Below, piece by piece: positions 7,784 through 16,614 of a DNA stretch of 64,000 nucleotides; the first letter of the stretch is position 1; each line of letters starts with the position of its first letter. The notes under the pieces were generated by a model that saw nothing but the letters and a program-made list of their open reading frames with translations, did not search any database and was not told where the DNA came from. A program made the translations under genes and the position numbers. The DNA lies in assembly GCF_004347735.1 (NCBI RefSeq), contig NZ_SLTI01000063.1, positions 1-64,000 of the forward strand, in the 5' to 3' direction. The DNA comes from Sulfuricurvum sp. IAE1. GTDB taxonomy: Bacteria; Campylobacterota; Campylobacteria; Campylobacterales; Sulfurimonadaceae.

Positions 7784-9148
7784 TTAGCGAATGAGGACCA
7801 AAACGTTCTCATGCTTGGCGCGAATTTTCAGCCATGCTTCGATGTCTCGCCGTTCTTTGGCGGAGAGCTGGCGTACCGCTTGAACATTGAGCACCAACAC
7901 GGTCGAGCTCCGGTTTTCATCGACGGCGGCGGGATCGTAGCTTTTGGAGAGGATCGCTTCGCGTATTTTCGGGAAAAGGGTTTTGAGTTCGGCGGGGACC
8001 GATTCAAAGAGGGTGTTTTGTTCGTCGTGCCGGCGCAGCTGTTCTTTGAGGGCTTCGATCTCCTTGCTCTGCGATTGAAGGGCGATTTGGCTCTTATGGT
8101 AGAGGTCGGTGATGATCCCCGTTTTGAGTTTCGAGAGGTCGATGTTCTGGCCGTTGGTGTTTTGGTAGACGTTGAGCGACGCTTTGCCCAACCCTTCGGG
8201 CCCCATTTCCGCGCGGATTTCGTTGAGTTTTTCTTGGGGGACGTATTCCCCGATGAGGAATACCTTGATCTCCCGGTTTTTCGGGTCGATTTTCACCTGC
8301 GCGACGTTGGTGGTTTTGAAGTTGAACGCCTGGGCGACGAACTGGGAAGCGCGGGCCTTGAACACCTCTTCGCCGACGAGGCGGTATGCCAGATACGAAC
8401 TGGGCAGCAGGGTGATGAGGACGGCCGCGGCGATATAGCGCTGTGCTTTGAGGGCCAGGGCGGGATCGACGTACTTTTTTTCCGCCACGTTGAACGCCCG
8501 GACGACGATGAACGACGCCAGGGCGATGAAGACGAAGTTGATCGTATAGAGGTAAAAAGCCCCGAGGAAAAACTCCCAGTTTCCGCTTGAGAGGCCGAAT
8601 CCCGCGGTGCACAGCGGCGGCATCAGGGCGGTCGCGATCGCGACGCCGGGGATGACGTTGGATTTTTCTTTGCGGGTGATGGCGACGATCCCCGCAAGCC
8701 CCCCGAACAATCCGATCAGAACGTCCCAGGCCGTCGGGGTGGTACGGGCCAGCAATTCCGAATGGGCGGTATCGAGCGGCGAGATCAGGAAATAAAGGGT
8801 GGAGGTGAGCAACCCTACCATCGTGGCGAAACTGAGGCTGACAAAAGAGCGGCGCAGCAGCGAGAAGTCGTTGATTCCCGCGCCGTATCCGATCCCCATG
8901 ATCGGTCCCATCAGCGGGGATATGAGCATCGCCCCGATGATGACGGCGGTCGAGTTGACGTTGAGGCCGATCGAAGCGACGAAAATAGCGAACATCAAAA
9001 TCCACAGGGTAGCCCCACGCATCTCGACTTCGCTGCGGATCCGCTCGTCGATCACTTCGTCATCGGCCATATCCTGCGTGATGCTGAGCCGTTCTTTGAG
9101 GATGGTTTTGAGATTTATCCATGTACGATGCTCGGTAGCGGTGTCCAT
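7784..9148 (-). CDS. DUF389 (TIGR00341-type) membrane protein
   Basis: A 454-residue integral membrane protein of unknown biochemical function. Residues about 45-270 form the hydrophobic DUF389 core with family-typical glycine/proline motifs: STAVIIGAMLISPLMGPIMG, then a second half ending VAIATALMPPLCTAGFGL. The C-terminal third is soluble and partly coiled-coil (SKEIEALKEQLRRHDEQ). The start at 9148 is chosen because AAGGAGG lies 4 nt upstream; an in-frame ATG 39 nt further up has no such site. It appears to be a single-gene unit, divergent from the small exported protein at 9250. Confidence 0.85.
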   Translation of the reverse strand: MDTATEHRTWINLKTILKERLSITQDMADDEVIDERIRSEVEMRGATLWILMFAIFVASIGLNVNSTAVIIGAMLISPLMGPIMGIGYGAGINDFSLLRRSFVSLSFATMVGLLTSTLYFLISPLDTAHSELLARTTPTAWDVLIGLFGGLAGIVAITRKEKSNVIPGVAIATALMPPLCTAGFGLSSGNWEFFLGAFYLYTINFVFIALASFIVVRAFNVAEKKYVDPALALKAQRYIAAAVLITLLPSSYLAYRLVGEEVFKARASQFVAQAFNFKTTNVAQVKIDPKNREIKVFLIGEYVPQEKLNEIRAEMGPEGLGKASLNVYQNTNGQNIDLSKLKTGIITDLYHKSQIALQSQSKEIEALKEQLRRHDEQNTLFESVPAELKTLFPKIREAILSKSYDPAAVDENRSSTVLVLNVQAVRQLSAKERRDIEAWLKIRAKHENVLVLIR

Positions 9149-9249
9149 CCGGCCTCCTTGTATGCTCTTGGGATCAATTATAGCCAACTATTCACAATCG
9201 CTTCACATCCGTTTGCGAAGATGACGCCATCTTGACACAGGAGCTTTCG

Positions 9250-9564
9250 ATGAAACCTCTTTTTACCCTCACCGCGGCGATCACCGCTGCCGCTTTGATC
9301 TCTACGGCCGCCCAGGCGGACGGGCGTCGTCACCACGCTGTGCGCCATGCGCATCACGGAGTGCATCACCATGGTGCCGGTTGGGTCGTTCCGGTCGTGA
9401 TCGGAGGAGTGATTGCGTACACGCTGGCCGATTCCGCCCGTTCGGCACTGCACGATACCCGGATTGTACGGGTTGAAGAGCGTTACGTTCCCCTTTACGA
9501 GGAGCGCTGGGAGTATTTCGGCGATTGCGACTGCAAACGCCGGGTGCTGGTCAAAATACGGTAG
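9250..9564 (+). CDS. small exported histidine-rich protein
   Basis: A 104-residue protein with a signal peptide ending near AAQA. A His-rich stretch follows (HH..RHAHHG.HHHG, residues about 27-42), then one hydrophobic segment (WVVPVVIGGVIAYTLA), and a C-terminus with a conserved-looking aromatic/acidic patch ending YFGDCDCKRRVLVKIR. The paired cysteines (CDC) and histidines suggest metal handling or an envelope structural role, but no family is recognised with confidence. The ATG at 9250 has AGGAG 6 nt upstream. It lies alone between divergent DUF389 and the downstream c-di-GMP genes. Confidence 0.7.
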   Translation: MKPLFTLTAAITAAALISTAAQADGRRHHAVRHAHHGVHHHGAGWVVPVVIGGVIAYTLADSARSALHDTRIVRVEERYVPLYEERWEYFGDCDCKRRVLVKIR

Positions 9565-9592
9565 TTTTAGCGGGTTTACAACGAGCAAACGG

Positions 9593-9598
9593 TATAAT
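9593..9598 (+). promoter_or_regulatory. -10 box for the c-di-GMP gene pair
   Basis: TATAAT lies 27 nt before the start at 9625, with no good -35 at the right distance. This is usual for Campylobacterota sigma-70 promoters. AAAGGGG at about 9613-9619 serves as ribosome-binding site. Confidence 0.5.
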
Positions 9599-9624
9599 TC
9601 CCTTTTCTAAAGAAAGGGGATGGA

Positions 9625-10956
9625 ATGTTTTTTCCAAGTCTGGGACTGATCGCGACGACGAACGTCATTACCGTCGATATCAACGAAAACGTTCAAACGG
9701 CACTGAACCGGATGCATGAGCACAATCACCGCAGCGTTATCGTCGTCGACGGCCCCCAGCACTACATTCTGACCTCGAAAGACATTATCCGCCTGCGGCT
9801 CGAAGGGATCGGTTTTGACACCCCCCTTTTTAAGGTGCATCTTCGCCCCCTTCCCCTCATCAGCCGCGAAAGCAACATCGTCAACGCCCTGAACCTCACC
9901 AACGAACAGGATGAACACATTTGCGTCTGTAACGAGGACGGTAGCCTCTATGGGCTCGTGACGAACAGCGATATCATCAGCAGCGTCGATCCGCAGATCG
10001 TACTCGATTCCCTCCAGATCGGAACCTTGCTGGATAAAAAATACGGTTACAAAAGTTTTGCCCCCGATACGCCGGTCATCAAAATACTGGAGTACCTCAA
10101 AGACGCCCCGAACGATTGCGTCATCATTCAGAAAGACGGTTTTCCCGTCGGGATTCTCACCTCCAAGGATGTTTTGCGCCTGATCGAAAAAGAGAATCTG
10201 CAGACGCTCCCCGTCGAAACGGAGATGTCCTCGCCGGTCTTTACGCTGGGGACCCGTGCGTCGATCAACGACGGGCTGGAGTTTCTGAAAAAAAACCATT
10301 TCAAGCGGATCGTCGTCACGGACGATTCGGGGGCGGTCGTCGGGGTCGTAAACCAGCAAGACCTGATCGCCCGCACGTACCTGAAGTGGTCGCAGCTGAT
10401 GCGGGATCACTTCAAACAGTTCGAGGAGCTGACGCAGGTGCTTCAGCAAAAAAACCTCCATCTCTCGAAGCTTGCGACAAAAGATGCCCTCACCGACGTG
10501 CACAACCGCCATATGTTCACGGAACTGTTCGCCAAAGAGGTGATCAACCTCAAACGCGACGGCGCGAAGCTGGTGTTGATGATGATCGACCTGGATTTTT
10601 TCAAGCGGATCAATGACACCTACGGCCACAATGTCGGCGACGAAACCCTCAGGATGTTTGCCGGGACCGTGTTGACGTGTATCCGCGAAAGCGACATTTT
10701 TGCCCGCTGGGGGGGAGAGGAGTTCGTCCTCCTCCTGCACGGTGCATCGGGGAAAGAGGCATACGACATCGGTGAAAAAATCCGCAAAAAGATCGAAACG
10801 ACTTTTTTTGAGCAAGCCGGTCGCCTTACCTGCAGTATCGGTGCGGCGGAAGTGTTTGCCGACGACACGATCGAAAAGGCGGTCCATCGTGCCGACAACG
10901 CCCTCTATGCCGCCAAAGAGCGGGGTCGAAACACCACCGTCGTGTATGAGGGCTGA
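9625..10956 (+). CDS. diguanylate cyclase with N-terminal CBS repeats
   Basis: A 443-residue cytoplasmic protein. Residues about 5-250 hold CBS repeats (probably four, as two Bateman modules), for example VQTALNRMHEHNHRSVIVVD and GLEFLKKNHFKRIVVTDDSG. A short helical linker follows, then a GGDEF domain from about 285. The active-site motif is GGEEF (363-367), a functional variant, and an RESD inhibitory I-site lies five residues before it. It should make c-di-GMP under control of a ligand, often an adenine nucleotide, bound by the CBS modules. The next gene starts 3 nt after the stop and also has N-terminal CBS repeats. Confidence 0.92.
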   Translation: MFFPSLGLIATTNVITVDINENVQTALNRMHEHNHRSVIVVDGPQHYILTSKDIIRLRLEGIGFDTPLFKVHLRPLPLISRESNIVNALNLTNEQDEHICVCNEDGSLYGLVTNSDIISSVDPQIVLDSLQIGTLLDKKYGYKSFAPDTPVIKILEYLKDAPNDCVIIQKDGFPVGILTSKDVLRLIEKENLQTLPVETEMSSPVFTLGTRASINDGLEFLKKNHFKRIVVTDDSGAVVGVVNQQDLIARTYLKWSQLMRDHFKQFEELTQVLQQKNLHLSKLATKDALTDVHNRHMFTELFAKEVINLKRDGAKLVLMMIDLDFFKRINDTYGHNVGDETLRMFAGTVLTCIRESDIFARWGGEEFVLLLHGASGKEAYDIGEKIRKKIETTFFEQAGRLTCSIGAAEVFADDTIEKAVHRADNALYAAKERGRNTTVVYEG

Positions 10957-10959
10957 GCC

Positions 10960-13900
10960 ATGAAGAACATACCGCTTGGTTCCCTGCTGGGACCGAAAAA
11001 CGTATCGCTTCGAACCGACCGCTCGATTGCCGAAGCGCTCAAAATCATGTCCGAAAAAGCGATCAGCTCGGTTGTCGTGACCGATGCATCCGACCGTCCG
11101 GTCGGCATATTCACCGAACACGACGCGTTGCACGTCGTTGCCGACTCCCTTAACCCCGAAATCCCGCTGTCGGAGGTAATGACTCCCGATCCTTATTGCC
11201 TGGAGGAATCGGTACACCTGCACGATGCGTATCAGCTGATGGAGGAGAAAGGATTCCGCCATCTCGTCGTCGTGGATGGGTCGGGACGGTTCAAAGGGGT
11301 GGTCAGCGAGGGGGATTTTATCCGTCACCTCGGGTTTGAACACCTCACGAAACAAAAACGGGTCGCCGAAGCGATGAGCGACTCGCCGCTCATCGTCACC
11401 CCCGGGATGCCCCTTGCCGAGGCTGCGGCGCTGATGCACGAACGCCGGTGCGATTACGCGATTGTCCTGGAAGGGGGATGCCCCGGCGGTATCATCACCG
11501 AACGCGACATCGCCCACCACTACGCCCACGGCGAGAGCGTCGGCGACGAGCGGGTTGATCTGCTGCTGCGCCCCGAAGTTTGCACGGTCGATAAAAACAT
11601 TTCGTTGCAGGAAGCGGCACTGCTGATGGAGCGTCACGGGGTCCATCAGCTGATCGTGACCGATTCGCACGGGGCGCTGGAGGGGCTGGTGAGCCGCCAC
11701 GACGTTCTGCATGCCATGCACGGCGCCTATTTCGAGTTCCTGATCCGCACAATCGAACGCAAAAGTGCCGCCATTGCACGGATCAACGAGCGTAAACGGG
11801 AGCTGCGGAGCGAAAAAGAGGAGATCGAAAGAAGCACCCTCAAGCTCCGTAAACTTTTCGAGACCCTCCCTGATGGCGTCGTACTGATCGACAGCCGGAC
11901 GATGCAGGCGGTCGAGTTCAACCGTTCGGCGTACGAACAGCTCGGTTACAGTGCCGACGAGTTCGCCGCTTTGCGGGTGAACGATTACGAAGCGGTCGAA
12001 AGCCCCGAAGAGACGCGTCGGCGTGTCGAGAAGATCGAGCGAGAGGGGAGAGACGCCTTCGAGACGCAGCATCGTACCAAAGAGGGGACGATTCTGGACG
12101 TCTGGGTCAACGTCGTGCTCGTCGATTTGGGCGGAGTCCCCCATATGATGGCGCTGTTTCGCGACATCACCGACCAAAAGCGCACCGAACGGGAAATCGA
12201 CCGTGTTCAGGCGCTGGCCCGTATCGGGACGCTGGAATGGGACATCGTCAAAGACGAGATGTCCGGAAGCGATGAGAGCAGCCGTATTTTCGGGATTTCG
12301 CTCGATGACAAGCCTTCGGTGCAGGCGTTGCTCGCTTCGGTTGTCGAAGACGACCGCGAGCGGGTGACGCAGGAGTTGTACACCGCGATGAAAGAGGGGA
12401 CGTACAACGCTATGTGCCGGATCGCGGTCGGGGACGGGACGATACGGTGGGTCGAGACGAACGCCGAATTCATTTACGACGAGAACGGGAATCCGGTCAA
12501 AGGAATAGGGATCGTGCAGGACCTGACCGAGCGGGTCTTAGCCGAAGAGGCGCTTCGTCGCAAGGATGCCGATCTCAACGCCGCTCAGGCGCTGGCCCAT
12601 ATCGGAAGCTGGCGGCTTGACGTCGGGCGCGATGTGCTCGAATGGTCCGAGGAGACGTACCGCATATTCGGAGTGAGTAAAGGGTCGCCGTTAAATTATG
12701 CCGCCTTTTTGTCGGCGATCCACCCCGACGACCGCGAAAAGGTCGATTACGCGTGGCGCGCCGCATTGCAGGGGGCGCCGTACGAAATCGAGCACCGCAT
12801 CGTCGTTGACGGCGAGATCAAATGGGTCCGCGAAAACGCCCAGCTCGAAGCCGACCGGGAGGGGAACCTGATCGCTGGGGTCGGAACGGTGCAGCTCATC
12901 ACCGAGCGCAAACTCTACGAAGAGCGGCTCGAATCCCTTGCCAACTACGATCCGTTGACGGGATTGGCCAACCGCGCGCTGCTGATGTCGCATTTGCAAA
13001 ACGCCATCGAACAGGCCAGACGTTCCAAGGATGAGATCGCCCTGATCATGTTCGATCTCGACCGGTTCAAGGACATCAACGACAGCTACGGCCACAGCGC
13101 CGGAGACGAACTGCTGCGCCACGTTGCGCAGCAGTTCACGTCGCGCCTTCGCGAGGGGGATATGATCGCCCGGCTCGGAGGGGACGAATTCGCCGTGGTC
13201 CTCGAAAACCTTTCCCACCCCGAGGATGCGGGGCGGTTGGCCGAAGAGATGATCGGGATGCTCGGGATCGATTACAAACTCTCCGGCGGCGCGCTGATCC
13301 ATGTCGGTGCCAGTGCGGGGATCGCCCTTTTCCCCCACCACGGGGACGATGCGTTTACCCTCTTGCAGCATGCGGATGCGGCGCTGTATAAATCCAAAGC
13401 CGAAGGGCGGGGGACTTATTACTATTACACCGACGAGCTCACCGCTTCGGCGCGTAAACGGATCGAATGCGAGAGTTATCTGCGCCGGGCGATCGCCAAC
13501 AACGAATTTGAACTCTACTATCAGCCGCAGGTTCATCTTGGGACCGGACGGATCGTCGGGGCCGAGGCGCTGATCCGGTGGAACGATCCCCATCGGGGGG
13601 TCATCACCCCCGATCAGTTTATTCCGATCGCGGAAGAGACGGGGCTGATCCGCGAGATCGGCGAATGGGTGCTGGGCGAAGTGTGCGCGCAGGGGAAAGT
13701 GTGGTTGGACAAAGGACACCGCATTACGCTGGCGCTCAACCTCTCGGCCCACCAGGTACGCTATCAGAATATCGTCGCTCTTGTCGAAGAGGCGCTTAGA
13801 AAAACCGGTTACGATCCCAAACGCCTTGAACTGGAGCTGACCGAGAGTACGCTGATGGAACGCCAGGAGGAGGCGGTGGCGATGCTCCATGCGTTGCGGG

Positions 13901-14214
13901 CCCACGGCATACGCCTCGCGATCGACGATTTCGGGACGGGGTATTCGTCGCTGTCGTACCTCAAGCGGTTCCCGATCGACGTGCTGAAAATCGACAAGAG
14001 TTTCGTGGACGACCTCCCCTACGATCCGGATGATATGGCGATCGTCGCCGCCATCGTGGCGATGGCCCAGGCACTTGGATTCCAGGTGTTGGCCGAGGGG
14101 TGCGAACGTGAAGAGCAGATCACCTTCTTGAAAGAAAAAGGGTGCACGATGTACCAGGGATTTTACAAAAGCCCGCCGCTAAGAGCGGCGGAGTTCGAAA
14201 AGCTGTTATTTTAG
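10960..14214 (+). CDS. CBS-PAS-GGDEF-EAL c-di-GMP signalling protein
   Basis: A 1084-residue cytoplasmic protein. Four CBS-like repeats fill residues about 1-255, a coiled linker follows, then three PAS/PAC units (about 300-420, 425-535 and 545-660). The GGDEF domain has an intact GGDEF (740-744) and an REGD I-site. The EAL domain has EAL at 869-871, plus DDFGTGYSS and an AEG motif, so phosphodiesterase activity is likely; cyclase activity is also possible. No membrane segment is seen. It is co-transcribed with the CBS-GGDEF gene 3 nt upstream, which suggests that synthesis and breakdown of c-di-GMP are controlled together. Its end overlaps the convergent cytochrome c gene by 9 nt. Confidence 0.92.
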   Translation: MKNIPLGSLLGPKNVSLRTDRSIAEALKIMSEKAISSVVVTDASDRPVGIFTEHDALHVVADSLNPEIPLSEVMTPDPYCLEESVHLHDAYQLMEEKGFRHLVVVDGSGRFKGVVSEGDFIRHLGFEHLTKQKRVAEAMSDSPLIVTPGMPLAEAAALMHERRCDYAIVLEGGCPGGIITERDIAHHYAHGESVGDERVDLLLRPEVCTVDKNISLQEAALLMERHGVHQLIVTDSHGALEGLVSRHDVLHAMHGAYFEFLIRTIERKSAAIARINERKRELRSEKEEIERSTLKLRKLFETLPDGVVLIDSRTMQAVEFNRSAYEQLGYSADEFAALRVNDYEAVESPEETRRRVEKIEREGRDAFETQHRTKEGTILDVWVNVVLVDLGGVPHMMALFRDITDQKRTEREIDRVQALARIGTLEWDIVKDEMSGSDESSRIFGISLDDKPSVQALLASVVEDDRERVTQELYTAMKEGTYNAMCRIAVGDGTIRWVETNAEFIYDENGNPVKGIGIVQDLTERVLAEEALRRKDADLNAAQALAHIGSWRLDVGRDVLEWSEETYRIFGVSKGSPLNYAAFLSAIHPDDREKVDYAWRAALQGAPYEIEHRIVVDGEIKWVRENAQLEADREGNLIAGVGTVQLITERKLYEERLESLANYDPLTGLANRALLMSHLQNAIEQARRSKDEIALIMFDLDRFKDINDSYGHSAGDELLRHVAQQFTSRLREGDMIARLGGDEFAVVLENLSHPEDAGRLAEEMIGMLGIDYKLSGGALIHVGASAGIALFPHHGDDAFTLLQHADAALYKSKAEGRGTYYYYTDELTASARKRIECESYLRRAIANNEFELYYQPQVHLGTGRIVGAEALIRWNDPHRGVITPDQFIPIAEETGLIREIGEWVLGEVCAQGKVWLDKGHRITLALNLSAHQVRYQNIVALVEEALRKTGYDPKRLELELTESTLMERQEEAVAMLHALRAHGIRLAIDDFGTGYSSLSYLKRFPIDVLKIDKSFVDDLPYDPDDMAIVAAIVAMAQALGFQVLAEGCEREEQITFLKEKGCTMYQGFYKSPPLRAAEFEKLLF

Positions 14215-14493
14215 GGTATCGACGTAATCGGCGACCGCTTTGAGGTCTGCGTCGGAGAGATCGGCGAGGGAGGCCTGCATCGTCGCTTTCTGTTCCCCCC
14301 CGAACGTCCCGTTCTTATAGCCGCTCAGTTTGGCGAGCGTCCCTTTGGCTCCGGCGAGCGGTTTCCCCGCAACCGAAACGTCTTTGCCGTCTCCCCCATG
14401 GCACTCGGCGCATTTGGCGCCGTAAATCTTCATCCCCTGGGACGCCGACAAAACGGTTCCCCCCATCAGTAATGCGAAAACGATCCGATTCAC
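14206..14493 (-). CDS. small periplasmic class I cytochrome c
   Basis: A 95-residue protein with a signal peptide (about 1-18) and one heme-binding motif CAECH at residues 28-32. M72, in KATMQASL, is the likely sixth heme ligand. Length and layout fit a soluble monoheme cytochrome c553-like electron carrier. GGAGA lies 6 nt before the start. The neighbours give no redox partner, so the pathway is open. The stop lies inside the 3' end of the convergent EAL gene, with a 9-nt overlap. Confidence 0.9.
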   Translation of the reverse strand: MNRIVFALLMGGTVLSASQGMKIYGAKCAECHGGDGKDVSVAGKPLAGAKGTLAKLSGYKNGTFGGEQKATMQASLADLSDADLKAVADYVDTLK

Positions 14494-14526
14494 TTTCTCT
14501 CCTTTTTCGGCGGATGGATTATTCTA

Positions 14527-15303
14527 TCACAACTTTCGGGCCATTTCGGCCAGCCCCATCACGATTTCAAACGCGATCAGAACGATGATGATCCATTCGA
14601 GGAATTCGCTTTTTTTGTGGTTGATGATGTCCATGACGAGCATGACGTCCTCTTTGATCTGCGAGAGTTTCGAGAGTGCCGTTTCATGCCGGTCGTAGAG
14701 TTCGAGGATAAAGGCGATCCGCGTATAGAGCGCTTCGGCCTCCTCATTGTCCCAGAGTATGTTGGGCTTGTCGAGCAGAAGGAGGTTGCTGACCATGTCG
14801 TGGCGGGTGAGGGCGAGCCGTTTGGCGAACTGCATCAGGCGGCTGCGCCGGGTGAACGAATAGGTATGGATCGATTCGACGATCCTGCGGCTCTGGGCGA
14901 AGAGGGAATTGAGCCTTTTCTCGTATTTCTCCAGCCCCACGCTCTGCGATACGGCCAGGGCGATGACGTTGAGATTGAGGGTTGAAATTTCGCGCAGGCG
15001 GATCGCCTCGTTGTCGACGCGAAACGGCTCGGCGAGGGAAGGGTCGATGTGAATCGGGTAGTCCTGGGTGAGGAACTCTTCGTGGTCCTCCATCGAAATT
15101 CCCAGAACCGCCAGCGCATCGAGGAGGGTTTTTTTCTCCTCGGCGATAAGGGTCAGGACGCCAAAGGGTGCCAGCACGACGTGCAGCGCGTCGTTGCGGC
15201 CGTAGTAGCCGTTTTCGATTCCGCGGCTCATCGTGATGTCGAGAGCGTATTCGAGCATCGACGTGCTGAGGGGACGGTTGAGATAGAGCGAAAGGAGATT
15301 CAT
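14527..15303 (-). CDS. RMD1/YagE-family (DUF155) protein
   Basis: A 258-residue protein. The body is the DUF155 domain, with conserved-looking HVVLAPFGVLTLI near residue 45, an acidic/aromatic middle region and LFDRH-like helices (LYDRHETALSKLSQI near 200). One C-terminal membrane helix (about 234-253, WIIIVLIAFEIVMGLAEM) completes the usual family architecture. Yeast Rmd1/Rmd8 relatives are known, but bacterial function is not established. It is a stand-alone gene on the minus strand. Confidence 0.8.
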   Translation of the reverse strand: MNLLSLYLNRPLSTSMLEYALDITMSRGIENGYYGRNDALHVVLAPFGVLTLIAEEKKTLLDALAVLGISMEDHEEFLTQDYPIHIDPSLAEPFRVDNEAIRLREISTLNLNVIALAVSQSVGLEKYEKRLNSLFAQSRRIVESIHTYSFTRRSRLMQFAKRLALTRHDMVSNLLLLDKPNILWDNEEAEALYTRIAFILELYDRHETALSKLSQIKEDVMLVMDIINHKKSEFLEWIIIVLIAFEIVMGLAEMARKL

Positions 15304-15369
15304 AAGCGACCCTTTAACCGAAATTTAGCCACCTTTATTGTATCATCTCCGTATTATAATGAGGTGAGT

Positions 15370-16590
15370 ATGCGCAACACAATAGCAGTCGGATTGATCA
15401 GCCTGGGACTCGGATGGAGCAGCGCCGCCGCGGACGTTTCGGAGATGATTTTTTACCCCGAACCCGATTTCGCGGAAGGGATCTTCCATTTCAACTACCA
15501 GGGCGAAAAAAATAAAAACTACGGGTTCATGTTCGAAAAAGGGTTCGATCCCGAACGGATCGTTTACGTCCGCCCCGCGGAGCACCGCATCGAAAAGCTC
15601 CGCGACGGATCGCTCAAAGTGTCGTTTAGCAACACCGACCGCTATTCATACCTGCAGCGGGCGTATCGGGACGATTTTCTCGTCTCCGATGAAAAAGGGA
15701 TCGTCAAAATTCTCCTCAGCGGCGGCGACTGCAAATCGAGTTCGGACTGCGTGACCGCCGAGAACATCCTGACCGTCAATATCCCCAAAGGGTACGGTGT
15801 GCGGAGCTACCAGGGGCTCGATCAGGACCTTAAACCGCTGAAAAATCCGCAGTGGCAGCGCAAGGGGAATACGTACACCCTTACCGCCCGCGACGTCAAA
15901 GGGGCATGCATCATGATGGAGCTTGAACGGCTCAAGCCGGGACAGGCACCGACCCATCCGGCGATGGCATCGGCCGCGGCGATCAAGCCCGCAGCCAAGC
16001 CGGCCGCGAAAAACGAAGCGCCGCTTGCGGCCCCGATCAAAGGGCCTTCGGAGGGTGACCTGAACGTTGCCGAAGTCGAAACGCCGGCGCATGCGCCGCA
16101 GGTTCCGCGGGAGCCTGAGCCCGAAGTACGCCCTGTTGCCGTCGCTGCGCCCAAAGTGCAGGAACCCAAACCGCAGGTTGCGGTTGAAGCGCCCAAAGCC
16201 GAAGAAAAACCGGTTGTTCGAAACGATGCCCCGGCAGCCTATTTCCGCAATTTCCAGCTGTTTGAAAACCGTTCGGTGGTCGCGCTAAACGAAGAGGGGA
16301 AAGCCCGCCTCAACGAATGGGTCCGCCAATTCCGCGCCGGAGGGTATCAGTCGGTGATTATCAACGCCTATACCGACAGCATCCCGCCGCAGCGGCTCAA
16401 ACATCTCTACGCAACGAACGAAATCCTCTCCGCCGCGCGTGGAAAAGTCGTTGCCGATTACCTCATTGCGCAGGGGATCGACGCGTCGCGCGTGAGCGTC
16501 AACGGCAAGGGAGCGCTCGATCCCGTCGCCTCCAACGACACCGAAGAGGGGCGCTCCAAAAACCGCCGCATCGAGTTCGTTCTCCGCTGA
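15370..16590 (+). CDS. OmpA-family outer-membrane/peptidoglycan-associated protein
   Basis: A 406-residue exported protein. A signal peptide (about 1-22, ending SAAA) is followed by an unrecognised soluble domain to about 190, then an Ala/Pro/Lys/Glu-rich linker (about 195-290). The C-terminal OmpA-like domain runs from about 295 to 406, with INAYTDSIPP, LSAARGKVVADYL and the ending GRSKNRRIEFVLR. That domain binds peptidoglycan non-covalently. No transmembrane beta-barrel is evident in the N-terminal half, so it is probably periplasmic or lipid-independent. The start at 15370 is set by the GAGG just upstream and the signal peptide. Confidence 0.88.
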   Translation: MRNTIAVGLISLGLGWSSAAADVSEMIFYPEPDFAEGIFHFNYQGEKNKNYGFMFEKGFDPERIVYVRPAEHRIEKLRDGSLKVSFSNTDRYSYLQRAYRDDFLVSDEKGIVKILLSGGDCKSSSDCVTAENILTVNIPKGYGVRSYQGLDQDLKPLKNPQWQRKGNTYTLTARDVKGACIMMELERLKPGQAPTHPAMASAAAIKPAAKPAAKNEAPLAAPIKGPSEGDLNVAEVETPAHAPQVPREPEPEVRPVAVAAPKVQEPKPQVAVEAPKAEEKPVVRNDAPAAYFRNFQLFENRSVVALNEEGKARLNEWVRQFRAGGYQSVIINAYTDSIPPQRLKHLYATNEILSAARGKVVADYLIAQGIDASRVSVNGKGALDPVASNDTEEGRSKNRRIEFVLR

Positions 16591-16614
16591 TTTTTCTTCT
16601 CTTCCGCTTCCCCT

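Noticed and set aside
9607-12177. Long open frame of 856 codons on the minus strand
   Set aside because: It lies antisense to the two c-di-GMP genes, whose domains are clear. The frame is open only because of the codon bias of GC-rich genes, and its product has no domain-like pattern.
12691-13905. 404-codon open frame on the minus strand
   Set aside because: Antisense of the PAS-GGDEF-EAL region, same cause as above, with low-complexity composition.
15355-15360. TATAAT just upstream of the OmpA-like gene
   Set aside because: It lies only 9 nt before the ATG, so transcripts from it would lack the Shine-Dalgarno. A TATCAT further upstream (15341-15346) is a more sensible -10.
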